Assembly: GCA_022316685.1 (NCBI GenBank)
Contig: JAKJHU010000076.1
Span: 2,180,001-2,244,000 of the forward strand
Direction: 5' to 3'
Length of the DNA stretch: 64,000 nucleotides
Source: Progne subis subis
Taxonomy: Eukaryota > Chordata > Aves > Passeriformes > Hirundinidae
Shown: piece after piece, positions 38,380 through 48,354 of the stretch
How positions within the stretch are numbered: position 1 is the first letter of the stretch
How the letters are laid out: each line of letters opens with the position of its first letter
Notes under the pieces: model-generated
The model's database searches: none
Told to the model about the DNA's origin: nothing
Seen by the model: only the letters and a program-made list of their open reading frames with translations
Program-made: the position numbers and the translations under genes

Positions 38380-41300
38380 AAGTCCAGTATGGCCCATGCA
38401 CTTGAGATCCCAGGTCCTCTAAATACCTTACTGAAGGAGGAGACAAGGGTGAAATGTGAAGGATATTTATATAGCTTGCTAAGGGTACAGCAAAAGAGAA
38501 AAAGAAGAGGGTCAAAAAGATTGATCAGGTAAGTCAGTGAGCTTGACATAAAGGTTAGGACTTGTGACATGGATTAAAGATTATCTTGGAGACTTATAGG
38601 ACGCAGGGGATGTCAGTGAAAGATAAGAGTTAGAAAAAGTCAGCAAGAGGAGGGCCACACTTATCTTTACCTTGGGTATAAGTGATCCAAAGTAACATGC
38701 CATTTCAAGCTGCTGAAGTTTGCAGATGTTGCCAAGAATGAGGACAAACTTGGGAAACACAAGAGAGAATGCAGGCCCAGATTTCTAATTTTTTGACTAT
38801 TTGGATTTATTGTCACACAGACACAAATTTACAGCCACTTGAGATATGTGACTGTGTTCAAAAGTGTTTTGAAATAAAGAACACATATATAATAATCAAG
38901 TGTTGGTAGTAGTTCTGTAATGTTGAAATCAGTTCTGCATTTTTTTTACACCTCTCATATAAATAGATAAAAAATGTTTCCTAAGTTTTTACTAATCTGT
39001 ATTACTTCCCTCCCGGGTGAGGTATAGTAACTGTCCGCAACAGGGAGCAGGAAGCGTTTAGAATGATTGTCTGTGTCTGAGCAGAAATGAGAATCTAGGT
39101 TTATAACTGCACCCGCTGGAAGTGTGACACTAGAAATTACACATTTTATGGAAAACTGCTCAAGGCAACTAGTGATTAAGCCATCAAGCAATCTGAAATC
39201 AAAGGATGCTCCTTCTGAGTAACACAGTTAAAATCAGGTAATTGTTTGGGGCTGTATCCAGACCACACTGTCTGGGAAGGGGGGTTTGGGGTCTCTAGAA
39301 TTAAACAAAGAAACTGGGCTAGGGTGAGATGAACAGCTACGAAATTTTCCATGGTTTTCTTCAACAGTGTACCCAGCCCAATGGGGCTGCACTTCTGCCC
39401 TTTGCTGAAAGCACAGAATGACAGTGCAGCTCTGTCCAAGTTTATGATGTAATTTTATAAGTGTTCTCTTTGTGTGTTTGTTCTCAGTAGTGTAGCTCTT
39501 TCATCCAGTGCCACCTCTGCCTTGGTATTCTGAGCACATTTAGAAGCCAGTCCAATTTAAATGTACCTCTGTTGTGATACCTTTATTTCTCAAACTCATT
39601 TTGAGTGTGTGGGAAGGAATCATTGTGGCTCTTTGTTTTCAATGGAATCTGATATCTGTCAAGATCTCTGCTCCGGGCTTTCCATTAACAGCATTTAGTT
39701 TACTAATCACTTCTTTTGAGCTACAGGCATTAACCATTTATGCAATCAACCATAATACCTGGATAGGATCTTTTACATGTTAGATTGCTGTTGTTTGCTA
39801 AGAGTGAAAAAATTGCTTGTTAAGTGGATGCCTGATGAGAGGATAAATTGCTGGCAAAAGAAGTAAAAACAGCCACGCTCTAACATATCCACAGCCCATT
39901 TAGACTTTGACAGCAGCTGGATCTGAATGCTTCATCAAAAGATGTAACATTTCCCCAGCATAAACAATTATATCTCTCTGTTCCAGAAATTTTCTTCCTT
40001 ATTCAAACTGATGCTTATTTTATGCCAGAAAGCTTGAATACTAATAACCTTAATGTTCCTTGCAGTAATATTAATTAGACTAACATTTTCCATCTATAAA
40101 ATAAAATCAACACAGTACAGAACTTTACAATTTTAATAAGAAAATCAAACAGCTAGTGGGACACCAAGTCTCACCTCAGTGCAAAACCCGCTGGGCAGGA
40201 TTTTTCTGATTCAAATACATCCAGCTCCCAAAGAGCTGTTTTGATTTATTTAGGTGGTAGAGTAACATCTTCTGCAGAACGCTGGAGGTGCTCCTTTGCC
40301 CAGCCTGCTTGTGGTTACCACGAGTGTTTGAACTTTGCTGAACACATCATTTTCCTGTTGAACTGACATGTGTGTCCCTGTATTAGCTGTTGCCCCTGAG
40401 TCTTGGTTGTAGACATACTAAACCCATACATTCACGGAAACGTGCTTCCAGCAGTAGTCTCTTCCAGTGGTAGTTTTGCTGGGTCCAGTTGCCTCTGTGA
40501 TGTTTCTGAGATACTTCTGTGGACTTCTCCTTCACGGAGAGCCTGGGAATACTTAATCCTCTCTGGAATGATTCATAGATATCTGGCAGATGTTATACCT
40601 GAGATTAGACATCTGCCTCCATTTCAGACAACACTGTATGTAGGGCCAACGCTGATGCAGATGTCTGCCTGCACTCATGCTTTATTGAAGTGAAATGTGT
40701 CATTTTTGTATTGTGCCCTGGAATAAATCCTCTAGAACTGGAATTTTCCCATTTCCCAGAAAATGGATAGCCACAGAACCACATGGAGTACTTCACAGGT
40801 AGGGAAAAGAACAGAACTTACCTGTAGGTCTTCAGGTCTTCTCTTTTGACATGCTGCCTACTGCTAGAGGTCCCTCTGTGTAGTATTTCTGTCTCCTGCA
40901 TTGTCTTCTAAGAGAGACAGTGAGCTGTTCAGTACTCCTCAGCCACTGGTTTCCTAATGTCCTGCAGTGCCTCCATTTCAAACACAATGTACTCAGAATA
41001 CTTTTAAAAATGTCAGAATACCAGTCTTACATCAGTAATTAGGTTTACAAGAGACTGGTGAAAGTTTTCAGCAAGGACAAGTAGACTCTTGTCTCCTGTG
41101 TAAGCTTCACGAGCTTGGAGAGTGAGAAACATCTAAACACAGTTTTGATGCTTTCAGATATTTTCTGACATCTGAAACACCATATAGAAGAGTATTTACT
41201 GTTAACTTAGCACAGACCACTAGGGGCAAAATCTTTTGAAAATCAGAAACGGGATGACAAAATTACAATACACCACAATTTATGGAGGAATCTGATGTCT

Positions 41301-42486
41301 AGGATGAGCCAGGGTAAAAAGTCCCAAGATTAGAATTTTAGCATGTAGCAAACTTTCAACATGTAATTAATTATAATTAAGGATTGGAATGCAGCACGTG
41401 TTACACATAGAGGGTGATTTGCTGGTCTAGCTAACTGTTGAGTGCAAGATCAGTAAAAGCTGTAGAAACTAAAATGAGATTAATTTCATCTAACACCCCC
41501 CCATCACTTTGAAATTAGTAATACAATGTCTATTATCATCAAGAATTGATAATCAAGAGATAATTCTGTTTTATGATTTGGTAAATGAGAAAGAAATGAA
41601 AAGTAAGATTTTCTAAGTGATGAGAACTCTCACAACTCTTGTCCTTATGAGATGTCTGAGAATTTTACTGCTGCATTTTTCACTACCAAAATATTTTTGA
41701 AACCTCCCTGCACTGCCTTAAACTCAGTAGGTGCAGATCACCACGAAGTATTGTGTTTGTGTCCTCTGTTTGACCTGTGCATGATTTCTGTCTCTCAGAG
41801 CACACACTTCCTTGGGTAGTACAATGTTGAATACTTTCCAAAAATACAGCTAATATAGTCTCTTCCACATGGATTAAACCCTTTTGCTTCCTGCTTTCAC
41901 CCCCTTCAAATTTTTAAACTGGGAAAGAGCAATCAGAAAAGAACCAGACATACTTTAAGGGAGATTCTTTTAGTGTGTACAAAATAAGATAAAATAGATA
42001 CTTATGTGATTTTGAATAAAGGTCATTGAAAAATAGTGGTAGCAAACTGAGAAATTAGATTAAACAAAAATATGAAAGAAATGGGTTATTTAATACAGCA
42101 CACATGTGCTGATGCTATGCTTTATTTAGTAGAAATTAATGGATCATGTGGAGAAATAGCTACCCCTTGCAGATGAATATATACTTCAACAATTAAAAAA
42201 TTATCATCGTTTACCTACAGCAGTAGTAAAGAATAAAGGCTATGGAACCCAATCTGTGTAGGGATGTCTGTGAGCTCATCAAAAGCAAACTCATGGACAC
42301 GTGTTCTCTGCCGAAGAAAAGGCATTGTTTTCCTGTTAAATACAGTTCTTGCTGGCACTGCTTCAGATCTTCTCCATGTGGCATTTCTCCATGTGGTCCC
42401 AGCCAAACAAGGCAAGACTTCATAAATACTTAGATGAGTTGCAATGCACCAGAAAGGGGGGAGGAAACAGTGCATTATATCTCTAC

Positions 42487-42491
42487 CCTTC
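42487..42491. repeat. 5-bp target-site duplication of the provirus (left)
   Basis: CCTTC directly before the 3' LTR. The right flank has CCATC at 49023-49027, four of five bases the same. A 5-bp duplication suits an ERV-L-type element; the mismatch is presumably a later mutation. Confidence 0.55.
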
Positions 42492-43158
42492 TGTCTCGGT
42501 TTGAAAAAGACAGGTGTCTGCTAAGGAGAGGCAGGCCTCTCTAGGAAATGAGGAATTCAAATCCTTCCCTCCGTGTTATTATAATTTGGAAGATTAAAAA
42601 AAAAAAACTTTTCGGTCAGAGCTATGGGGAAAAGGAATAACGGTCCTTTACTAGTAAATATAACAGGACAGACAAACAACAATAGCACTTATAATAACAG
42701 TAAAACAGAACCAAGAACCCTGAGGGCAAACGGTGGAAGCTCCCGGCGCCGATGGCTGGAAGCGATGGATTGTCCTCAGCAGGCAGGGGGTGCCCTGGCA
42801 GATGGAGTGGGCAGTGCCAGAGAACCCGCAGTGGCTGGACCCGGCTGACCCAAAATCCAGCAGGGCAGCGAAGAAACTCCGAATTCCTGGGCACTCCAAC
42901 AGATGGTAGAATTCCCAGGACCAGACTCCTCCGTTAACTGTGGACTCCAAGCAGCCAGCAGTCGCCCGAACTGTGCTCCCCGGAAGACTGAGAGCCGTGA
43001 GCCCACACCTCAGCTCTCCCGGGAGCCTCCTCCCTTCCCCAAAAACCAAGTGATCAACTCCTTTTGTCAGGTTAAGCACCACTTAACTATCACTACCTAA
43101 AAGTCTCCTAGCAACTCATGGGGGGGGGAAATTCTACAGGAGAACTTAACCCTCAACA
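42492..43158 (-). repeat. 3' LTR of the provirus
   Basis: On the plus strand it runs from TGTCTCGGTTTG to TTAACCCTCAACA; in element sense it begins TGTTGAGG and ends CCGAGACA. It matches the LTR at 48355-49022 almost base for base. The GC-rich U3 carries several overlapping open frames, including one of 143 codons present in both LTRs that has no ATG (first codon GTG). I saw no clear AATAAA, so the polyadenylation signal must be a variant or lie elsewhere. Confidence 0.95.
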
Positions 43159-43185
43159 TTATCCACCCCGAATTTTTCCCACACC
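43159..43185 (-). promoter_or_regulatory. Polypurine-tract region (plus-strand primer), degenerate
   Basis: Directly upstream of the 3' LTR in element sense lies a purine-rich stretch with GGGAAAAA and GGGGTGG blocks broken by T and C. It occupies the position where the polypurine tract primes plus-strand DNA synthesis. The interruptions mean either decay or an unusual tract. Confidence 0.45.
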
Positions 43186-43270
43186 AACAGATTATATTGA
43201 ATTTAAACCTTTAAATAATATACATATATATATATACATGTGAATATAAATACAGACACAGTCACAGTGT
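43186..43270 (-). other. Short 3' non-coding region of the provirus, with (TA)n
   Basis: AT-rich sequence between the integrase stop and the polypurine region, including a TATATATATATA run near 43221-43234. It leaves no room for env or any accessory gene. Confidence 0.8.
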
Positions 43271-44140
43271 TCACCGGAAAACAAGGTCCCCTTGAGGTAT
43301 GCAGCGGGTCTCTCCATTCTTTTGCATCACCCACCATGTGCAGCCAGGTCCCTGAGCAAAAACAACCCCAGGAGTGGGATTGACTTTACTGGAGGCAGAA
43401 TTAATCCAAACAGTTTTTCCCAGCATTCCTCTCATGTGTACTACTGGAACTTTATCTCCATCTCTTGTTCTCAGGGGCTCAGATTGGGCGGGGCCTGCTT
43501 GGTTGGTAGAACCTCGAGTGTTCACTAACCAGGTGGCCTTTGCTAAATTAATCTCCCAGTTCTTGAAAGTCCCCCCACCCAGTGCCTTCAAAGTGGTTTT
43601 AAGCAGGCCATTGCACCGTTCAACTTTCCCGGCTGCTGGCGCATGATAAGGAATATGGTACACCCACTCAATGCCATGTTCTCTAGCCCAGGTGTTTATA
43701 AGGCTGTTCTTGAAATGAGTCCCGCTGTCAGACTCAATCCTCTCAGGGGTACTATGTCTCTACAGGATTTGCTTTTCAAGGCCCAGGATGGTGTTCCGGG
43801 CAGTAGCGTGAGGCACAGGGTAGGTCTCCAGCCACCCCGTGGTGGCTTCCACCATGGTCAGCACGTAGCGCTTGCCTTGGCGGGTTTGGGGAAGGGTGAT
43901 GTAGTCAATCTGCCAGGCTTCCCCGTACTTATATTTGGACCATCACCCGCCATACCATAGGGGCTTCACCCGCTTGGCCTGCTTGATGGCAGCACACGTC
44001 TCACAGTCATGGATAGCCTGAAAAATACTGTCCATGGTTAGATCCACCCCTCGGTCTCGTGCCCACTTATAGGTGGCATCTCTGCCCTGGTGACCTGAGG
44101 CATCATGGGCCCATCGAGCTAGGAACAACTCTCCCTTGTG
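43271..44140 (-). pseudogene. Integrase domain of pol (broken)
   Basis: Would insert the viral DNA into host DNA. The N-terminal zinc-binding HHCC motif is complete: H-x4-H ... CETC within the frame 43943-44389 (residues 95, 100, 129 and 132 of that frame). The catalytic D,D-x-E triad is also present: Asp at 43904-43906 in a WQIDYI context, Asp in an ESDSGTHF context, and Glu in KVERCNG. The C-terminal domain runs to a natural-looking TGA at 43271-43273. Two in-frame stops break it: TGA at 43943-43945 just after the zinc finger and TAG at 43760-43762 between the two catalytic Asp residues. The frame is otherwise continuous with RNase H. The N-terminal limit is approximate. Confidence 0.92.
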
Positions 44141-44836
44141 TTGCCAATCTAAGTCTATCTTTGACACCTCTATCTTTGCAGCTTGATCTACCTGCTCGTT
44201 GTTTCGGTGCTCCTCATTAGCCCGACTCTTGGGGACATGGGCATCTACATGACGGACCTTGACAGGTAGCTTCTCTACCCGAGTGGCAATGTCCTTCCAC
44301 TCATCTGCAGCCCAGATTGGCTTTCCCCTACGCTGCCAATTGGCCTTTTTCCACCTGTCCAGCCAACCCCACAGAGCATTGGCCACCATCCACGAATCAG
44401 TGTAGAGGTAGAGCTTTGGCTACTTCTCTCTTTCAGCAATGTCCAGGGCCAGTTGAACAGCTTTGAGTTCAGCAAGTGGGCTAGACCCACCTTCTCCCTC
44501 AGTGGCTTGTGCAGCCTGTCATTTGGGGCTCCATACAGCTGATTTCCACTTCCGGTTCATCTCTACGATGCTGCAGGAACCATCAGTGAAAAGAGCATAG
44601 CGTGTTTCTTCTGCTGGCAGTTGGTTGTATGGTGGACCTTCTTCGGCATGTGTCACTTGTTCCTGCTCCTCTTCATCTGTGAGACCAAAGTTCTCACCTT
44701 CCGGCCAGTTTGTAATTATCTCCAAAATCCCAGGGCGATTTGGGTTTCCAATGCGGGCGCGCTGAGTGATGAGGGCAATCCATTTGCTCCACGTGGCGTC
44801 GGTGGCGTGATGAGTGGAGGGAACCTTTCCTTTAAA
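44141..44836 (-). pseudogene. RNase H domain of pol (broken)
   Basis: Degrades the RNA strand of the RNA-DNA hybrid during reverse transcription. Motifs in order: TDGS (first catalytic Asp), an LAELKAVQLAL stretch (catalytic Glu), YTDSW (Asp at 44396-44398), HVDAH and EQVDQAA (final Asp). Two in-frame stops interrupt it: TGA at 44519-44521 and TAG at 44420-44422. The upstream edge is a 1-nt frameshift in a run of four identical bases at 44834-44837, where the RT frame shifts into this one. It continues without a break into integrase. Confidence 0.9.
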
Positions 44837-45617
44837 ACATCCACCCCAGCACCGGTAGTCGAGGTGCCAGCAGGAATTGTGCTTCTGTGCCAATCACCTC
44901 TGAGGCAGCTTGAACTCCTTCATAGGCGGCCAAGATTTCCTTCTCTGTTGGAGTGTAGTTGGCTTCGGACCCTCTGTAGCTTCGGCTCCAGAATCCCAGT
45001 GGCCGGCCCCGAGTCTCCCCAGGCACCTTCTGCCAAAGGCTCCAGGACAGGCCATTGTTCCCGGCTGCTGAGTAGAGCACGTTCTTCACATCTGGTCCTG
45101 TCCTGACTGGGCCAAGGGCTACTGCATGAGCGATCTCCTGTTTGATCTGGGCAAAGGCTTGTTGCTGTTCAGGGCCCCAGTGGAAATCGTTCTTCTTGCG
45201 GGTGACCAGGTAGAGAGGGCTCACAATCTGGCTGTACTCAGGAATGTGCATTCTCCAGAAACCTATGGCGCCTAGGAAAGCTTGTGTTTCCTTCTTGCTG
45301 GTCGGTGGAGACATTGCGGTGATCTTATTTATGACCTCAGTTGGAATCTGCCGCCGTCCATCTTGCCACTTTACTCCCAGGAACTGGATCTCTCGGGCAG
45401 GTCCCTTGACCTTGCTCTGCTTGATGGCAAAACCAGCTTTCAGGACAATTTGGATGATCTTCTCTCCTTTCTCAAACACTTCCATTGCTGTGTTCCCCCA
45501 CACAATGATGTCATCGATATACTGTAGGTGCTCCGGAGCCTCACCCTTTTCCAGTGCAGCCTGGATCAGTCCATGGCAGATGGTGGGGCTGTGTTTCCAC
45601 CCCTGGGGCAGTCGGTT
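44832..45617 (-). pseudogene. Reverse transcriptase, catalytic YIDD part, thumb and connection
   Basis: Follows in frame after the TAG at 45618-45620. It opens with an LPQG-type motif, then the catalytic YIDD at 45510-45521, FLGVKW, the FLGAIGFWR thumb motif, and a PTEKEILAAYEGVQA connection segment. Ends at a TAA (44832-44834) produced by a 1-nt shift in the homopolymer at 44834-44837. The catalytic aspartates are intact, so only the stop and the shift disable it. Confidence 0.93.
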
Positions 45618-46454
45618 CTAGGTGTGCTGCACGCCCTTCCAGGTGAAAGCAAACTGAGGCCTGCATTCTGCAGCCAGAGGAATGGAGAAAAATGCGTTAG
45701 CAATGTCAATGGTGGCGTACCATTTTGCTGCCTTGGACTCCAGCTCGTACTGGAGTTCCAGCATGTCCGGCACAGCAGCGCTCAATGGTGGAGTCACTTC
45801 GTTCAAGGCACGGTAGTCCACAGTCAATCTCCATTCTCCGTCAGACTTGCGCACAGGCCAGATGGGGCTGTTGAAGGGTGAGTGGGTTTTGCTGACCACT
45901 CCTTGGCTCTCCAGCTCGCGGATCATCTTGTGGATGGGGATCACGGCATCTCGATTTGTCCGGTACTGTCGGCGGTGCACCGTCGAGGTGGCAACTGGAA
46001 CTCGTTGCTCTTCTACCTTTAGAAGTCCTACTGCAGATGGGTTCTCTGACAGTCCAGGCAAGCCATTCAATTTCTTAATGCCCTCTGCCTCCACAGCTGC
46101 TATTCCAAAAGCCCACCTGAGTCCTTTAGAGTCTTTGTAATGACCATTCCGGAGGAAGTCTATGCCCAAAATACACAGGGCCCCTGAGCCAGTCACAATT
46201 GGATGTTTCTGCCACTCCTTCCCGGTCAGGCTCACCTCAGCTTCTAACAGAGTCAATTCCTGTGATCCCCCCGTCACCCTGGCAATGGAAATAGGTTCTG
46301 TCCCCACATATTCCGATGGTATCAGTGTACACTGCGAACCAGTATCAACTAAAGCTTCATATTTCTGTGGCTCTGATGTGCCAGGCCATCGGATCCACAC
46401 CGTCCAACAGACCCGGTTTTCCCGTGCCTCTCCCTGGCTAGAGGCAGGGCCCCT
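45618..46454 (-). pseudogene. Retropepsin protease and N-terminal reverse transcriptase
   Basis: Begins directly after the amber codon closing gag, in the same frame. Protease features: ALVDTGSQ with the catalytic DTG, and ILGIDFLR as the second conserved block. RT follows: SPFNSPIWPVRK, then W-RLTVDYRALN, then TIDIANAFFSIPL with the first catalytic Asp. The frame ends at TAG 45618-45620, where the LPQG motif of RT is about to begin; this is inside the enzyme and therefore a mutation. No own ATG is seen, as expected for a domain translated as part of Gag-Pol. Confidence 0.93.
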
Positions 46455-46874
46455 CTAGCACCGGTCATTATTCCCTTCCTGGGCATACATGGTAGAGGTT
46501 CCTTCACAGGGATCTGACATATCCTCACTTCTATAATACCTGGCAGCTTGGTCATGCGATGTCGAGGCTACCTTCATCTTAGTGGAACCCCCTTGGTTAG
46601 TGTTTCTCTTCTTGAGCTCACGCACCCTTGCTGCCAGGGCAGAAGTGGGTTTCCCATGCCACCTTCCCATGTCCTCCCCATGGTCACACAGAAAGAACCA
46701 CAGGTCAGCTTGTGGGGTGTACCCTCTCTCTCTAGCTGGGGGCCGTTGAGCTCTGACTCTGGGGCCTGTAACTCGCACCGGTGCCACATGGGAACTGTTC
46801 CTCCTCATCTCCTCCCTCACCTCCCTTATCTCCTCTGTCACCTCCTCCATCTTCTCCCTGAGTTCCTTAGCCAC
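46455..46874 (-). pseudogene. C-terminal part of gag (shifted frame), ends at amber codon
   Basis: About 139 codons in the frame shared with pol. A charged helical segment likely to form a coiled coil (residues about 2-26, KELREKMEEV-type) precedes an Arg/Pro-rich segment and a conserved-looking block around residues 55-90 with a single Cys and a WHGKPTS motif. There is no CCHC zinc knuckle, unlike most orthoretroviral nucleocapsids. It closes with TAG at 46455-46457, after which protease continues in frame. It overlaps the end of the main gag frame because of a frameshift near 46915. Confidence 0.8.
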
Positions 46875-48274
46875 GGCAGAGACCTGAGCCTGATTGGGCC
46901 ACTGATCATACTCTCATAATTTCTAAGCTTGTTGGCTACAGAACCCACTGTCTCTCGGTTGTTATCGGCATTAATTGTTGCAATGAATGTGGCATATTGA
47001 GATGGTCCTAGAGTTGCCAGATTCCACAGCATTTGCCCTGTGCACCTGACTTTGTCGGGGTCATTATCATGCTGTCCACCCCTCCCAAAGAGTACCTCCA
47101 ATACTGCCACTTCTCTCAGCTGTTGGATCCCTTCCTCAAGGGTCTTCCAGCGCATTCTATGATGGTGCTCCTGCATTCTGTCTCTGTGGACAAACCTCTC
47201 CCTTACACTCATTAAAAGCCGCTCCCAAAGGGAAAGGGGCCCTGGCTCCCTTACGAATACCTGATTCACACCTGAGTCCTGGGTCAAGGGTCCCAAATTC
47301 CTTGCCTCACTACTATCTAGCTGCACGCCTGTACCTATAAGGTCCCAGACCCGAACTAACCAGGCTGTATAAGCCTCACGTCCCCGTCGTGCAAGATCTT
47401 TTTGCAGATTACGGAGATTTTCATATGTCAGGGACTCTGTGATGATCTCAACCTCTGACTCCCCCGCGGGTTGTGAGGGCCCTCCTTTCTTATCCTTGTT
47501 GCCTGGGTGCTTTGATTTCACCTTGTACTTCTTTGTTTTCACAGGGGCCACTGCTGCTGGCTGTGGCTGCTCCTGTGGTTCAGCTGGAACCTGGACGGTT
47601 GTAACGTCTGTGGGTTCCGCTGCTGCACCATCAGACTCTCCTTTGTCGGGGCAGGGGGAGGGTTTCCCAGCAGCTGGGGCTAATGAGGCTACTACAGGGG
47701 AAAGGTACTCCCTCAGCATCTCACCTATCTCCTTCACCCAATCTGGGTGGTTTATTCCTGAGGCAGGCTGTGGGGCAGGGTCAGGCTGTGGGGCAGGGTC
47801 AGGCTGTGGGATGGTATCCTTATTCTCTAGGGTAGGTATCAGGGTGGTTATCCAGGTCAGTCTCCCCTTATCTCTAAATGCTAAACAGAACAGGCATACC
47901 AGCAACACCAGCCACTGTATGATGTCATTAACATTCAGAGATTTGAACCCTTCAAAGACTGGTGGGGTAGGCCCAAAGAGCTGGGTGAAGGGTTGGGAAA
48001 AGATTTCCCCTGGTGTCATTTCCTCACAGTAGGTACCGTTGTTAAAGTAACCCCAGAAACACACAGTCAGTGTATGGTAGCCCTGAATCCATGTGCCTGC
48101 CTTCCAGAGGAAATTAAAAATCCACGATTTCTTCACTTCGTTAACCCATATAGCAAACTGGGTGACAGCCACAGTAACCTTAGTTACAGGGCCCATGTTT
48201 AGAAAAGGGCCTGCAAATGGGAGGAATATGGCCACACCCACATGCCACCTGAACCAGACAAAGGCAGACCACAT
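46838..48274 (-). pseudogene. gag, N-terminal and capsid-like part, 478 codons
   Basis: Starts with ATG at 48272-48274, 55 nt after the primer-binding site, the first ATG-led long frame of the element. Residues 1-150 are hydrophobic-rich (about 11-30, 32-44, 51-75 and 118-133, the last a strong membrane segment IIQWLVLLVCLFCLAF) with one N-glycosylation sequon NGT at 79-81. Then come an 18-bp-based QPDPAP repeat (157-170), a Pro/Ala/Glu-rich linker, a lysine-rich stretch (247-264) and a capsid-like helical region (about 285-455). The frame then shifts near 46915 (about residue 454), and the last 24 codons are out of frame. Assigned as Gag from position and the capsid-like region; the N-terminus is unlike the usual matrix domain. 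Confidence 0.85.
47766..47810 (-). repeat. 18-bp tandem repeat inside gag
   Basis: The plus-strand unit GGCTGTGGGGCAGGGTCA is present twice exactly and a third time in part, giving the Gln-Pro-Asp-Pro-Ala-Pro repeat of Gag. Its 18-bp period keeps the frame. Confidence 0.9.
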
Positions 48275-48329
48275 GATATCCAGTACACAACAATGTAGGC
48301 ACTTAAGAACTGTTATTCCCTTTTCTCTT

Positions 48330-48349
48330 GAGCCCCATGTTGGGCGCCA
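48330..48349 (-). promoter_or_regulatory. Primer-binding site, tRNA-Lys type
   Basis: In element sense TGGCGCCCAACATGGGGCTC, five bases after the 5' LTR. It complements the 3' end of tRNA-Lys (the Lys-1,2 type) with one apparent mismatch. The host tRNA would prime minus-strand DNA synthesis here. The match to that tRNA is from knowledge, not a search. Confidence 0.88.
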
Positions 48350-48354
48350 AATTC

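Larger units (their letters stand above)
23123..42486. other. Non-coding AT-rich DNA with microsatellites
   Basis: No gene or identifiable transposon. It holds the simple repeats listed at 23938, 25745, 34057 and 38320, a 19-bp tandem duplication at 31386-31423 and a GC-rich hairpin at 35828-35856. A CCAAT/TATA/AATAAA-like arrangement at about 29910-30020 hints at a very old LTR but is not conclusive. The longest frame (159 codons from 25731) begins as the translation of a CAA repeat and matches nothing afterwards. Confidence 0.55.

Noticed and set aside
42651..43082. 143-codon sense-strand frame in the 3' LTR, also intact in the 5' LTR (48515-48946), ending in a hydrophobic segment; reminiscent of an LTR-encoded accessory protein
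   Set aside because: It has no ATG at all (it opens on GTG), two other long frames overlap it as expected from GC-rich DNA, and the differences between the copies are four amino-acid-changing to two silent, as for unconstrained sequence.
44621..45106. 161-codon plus-strand frame across the provirus, and the 197-codon frame at 47439-48032
   Set aside because: Antisense shadows of pol and gag.
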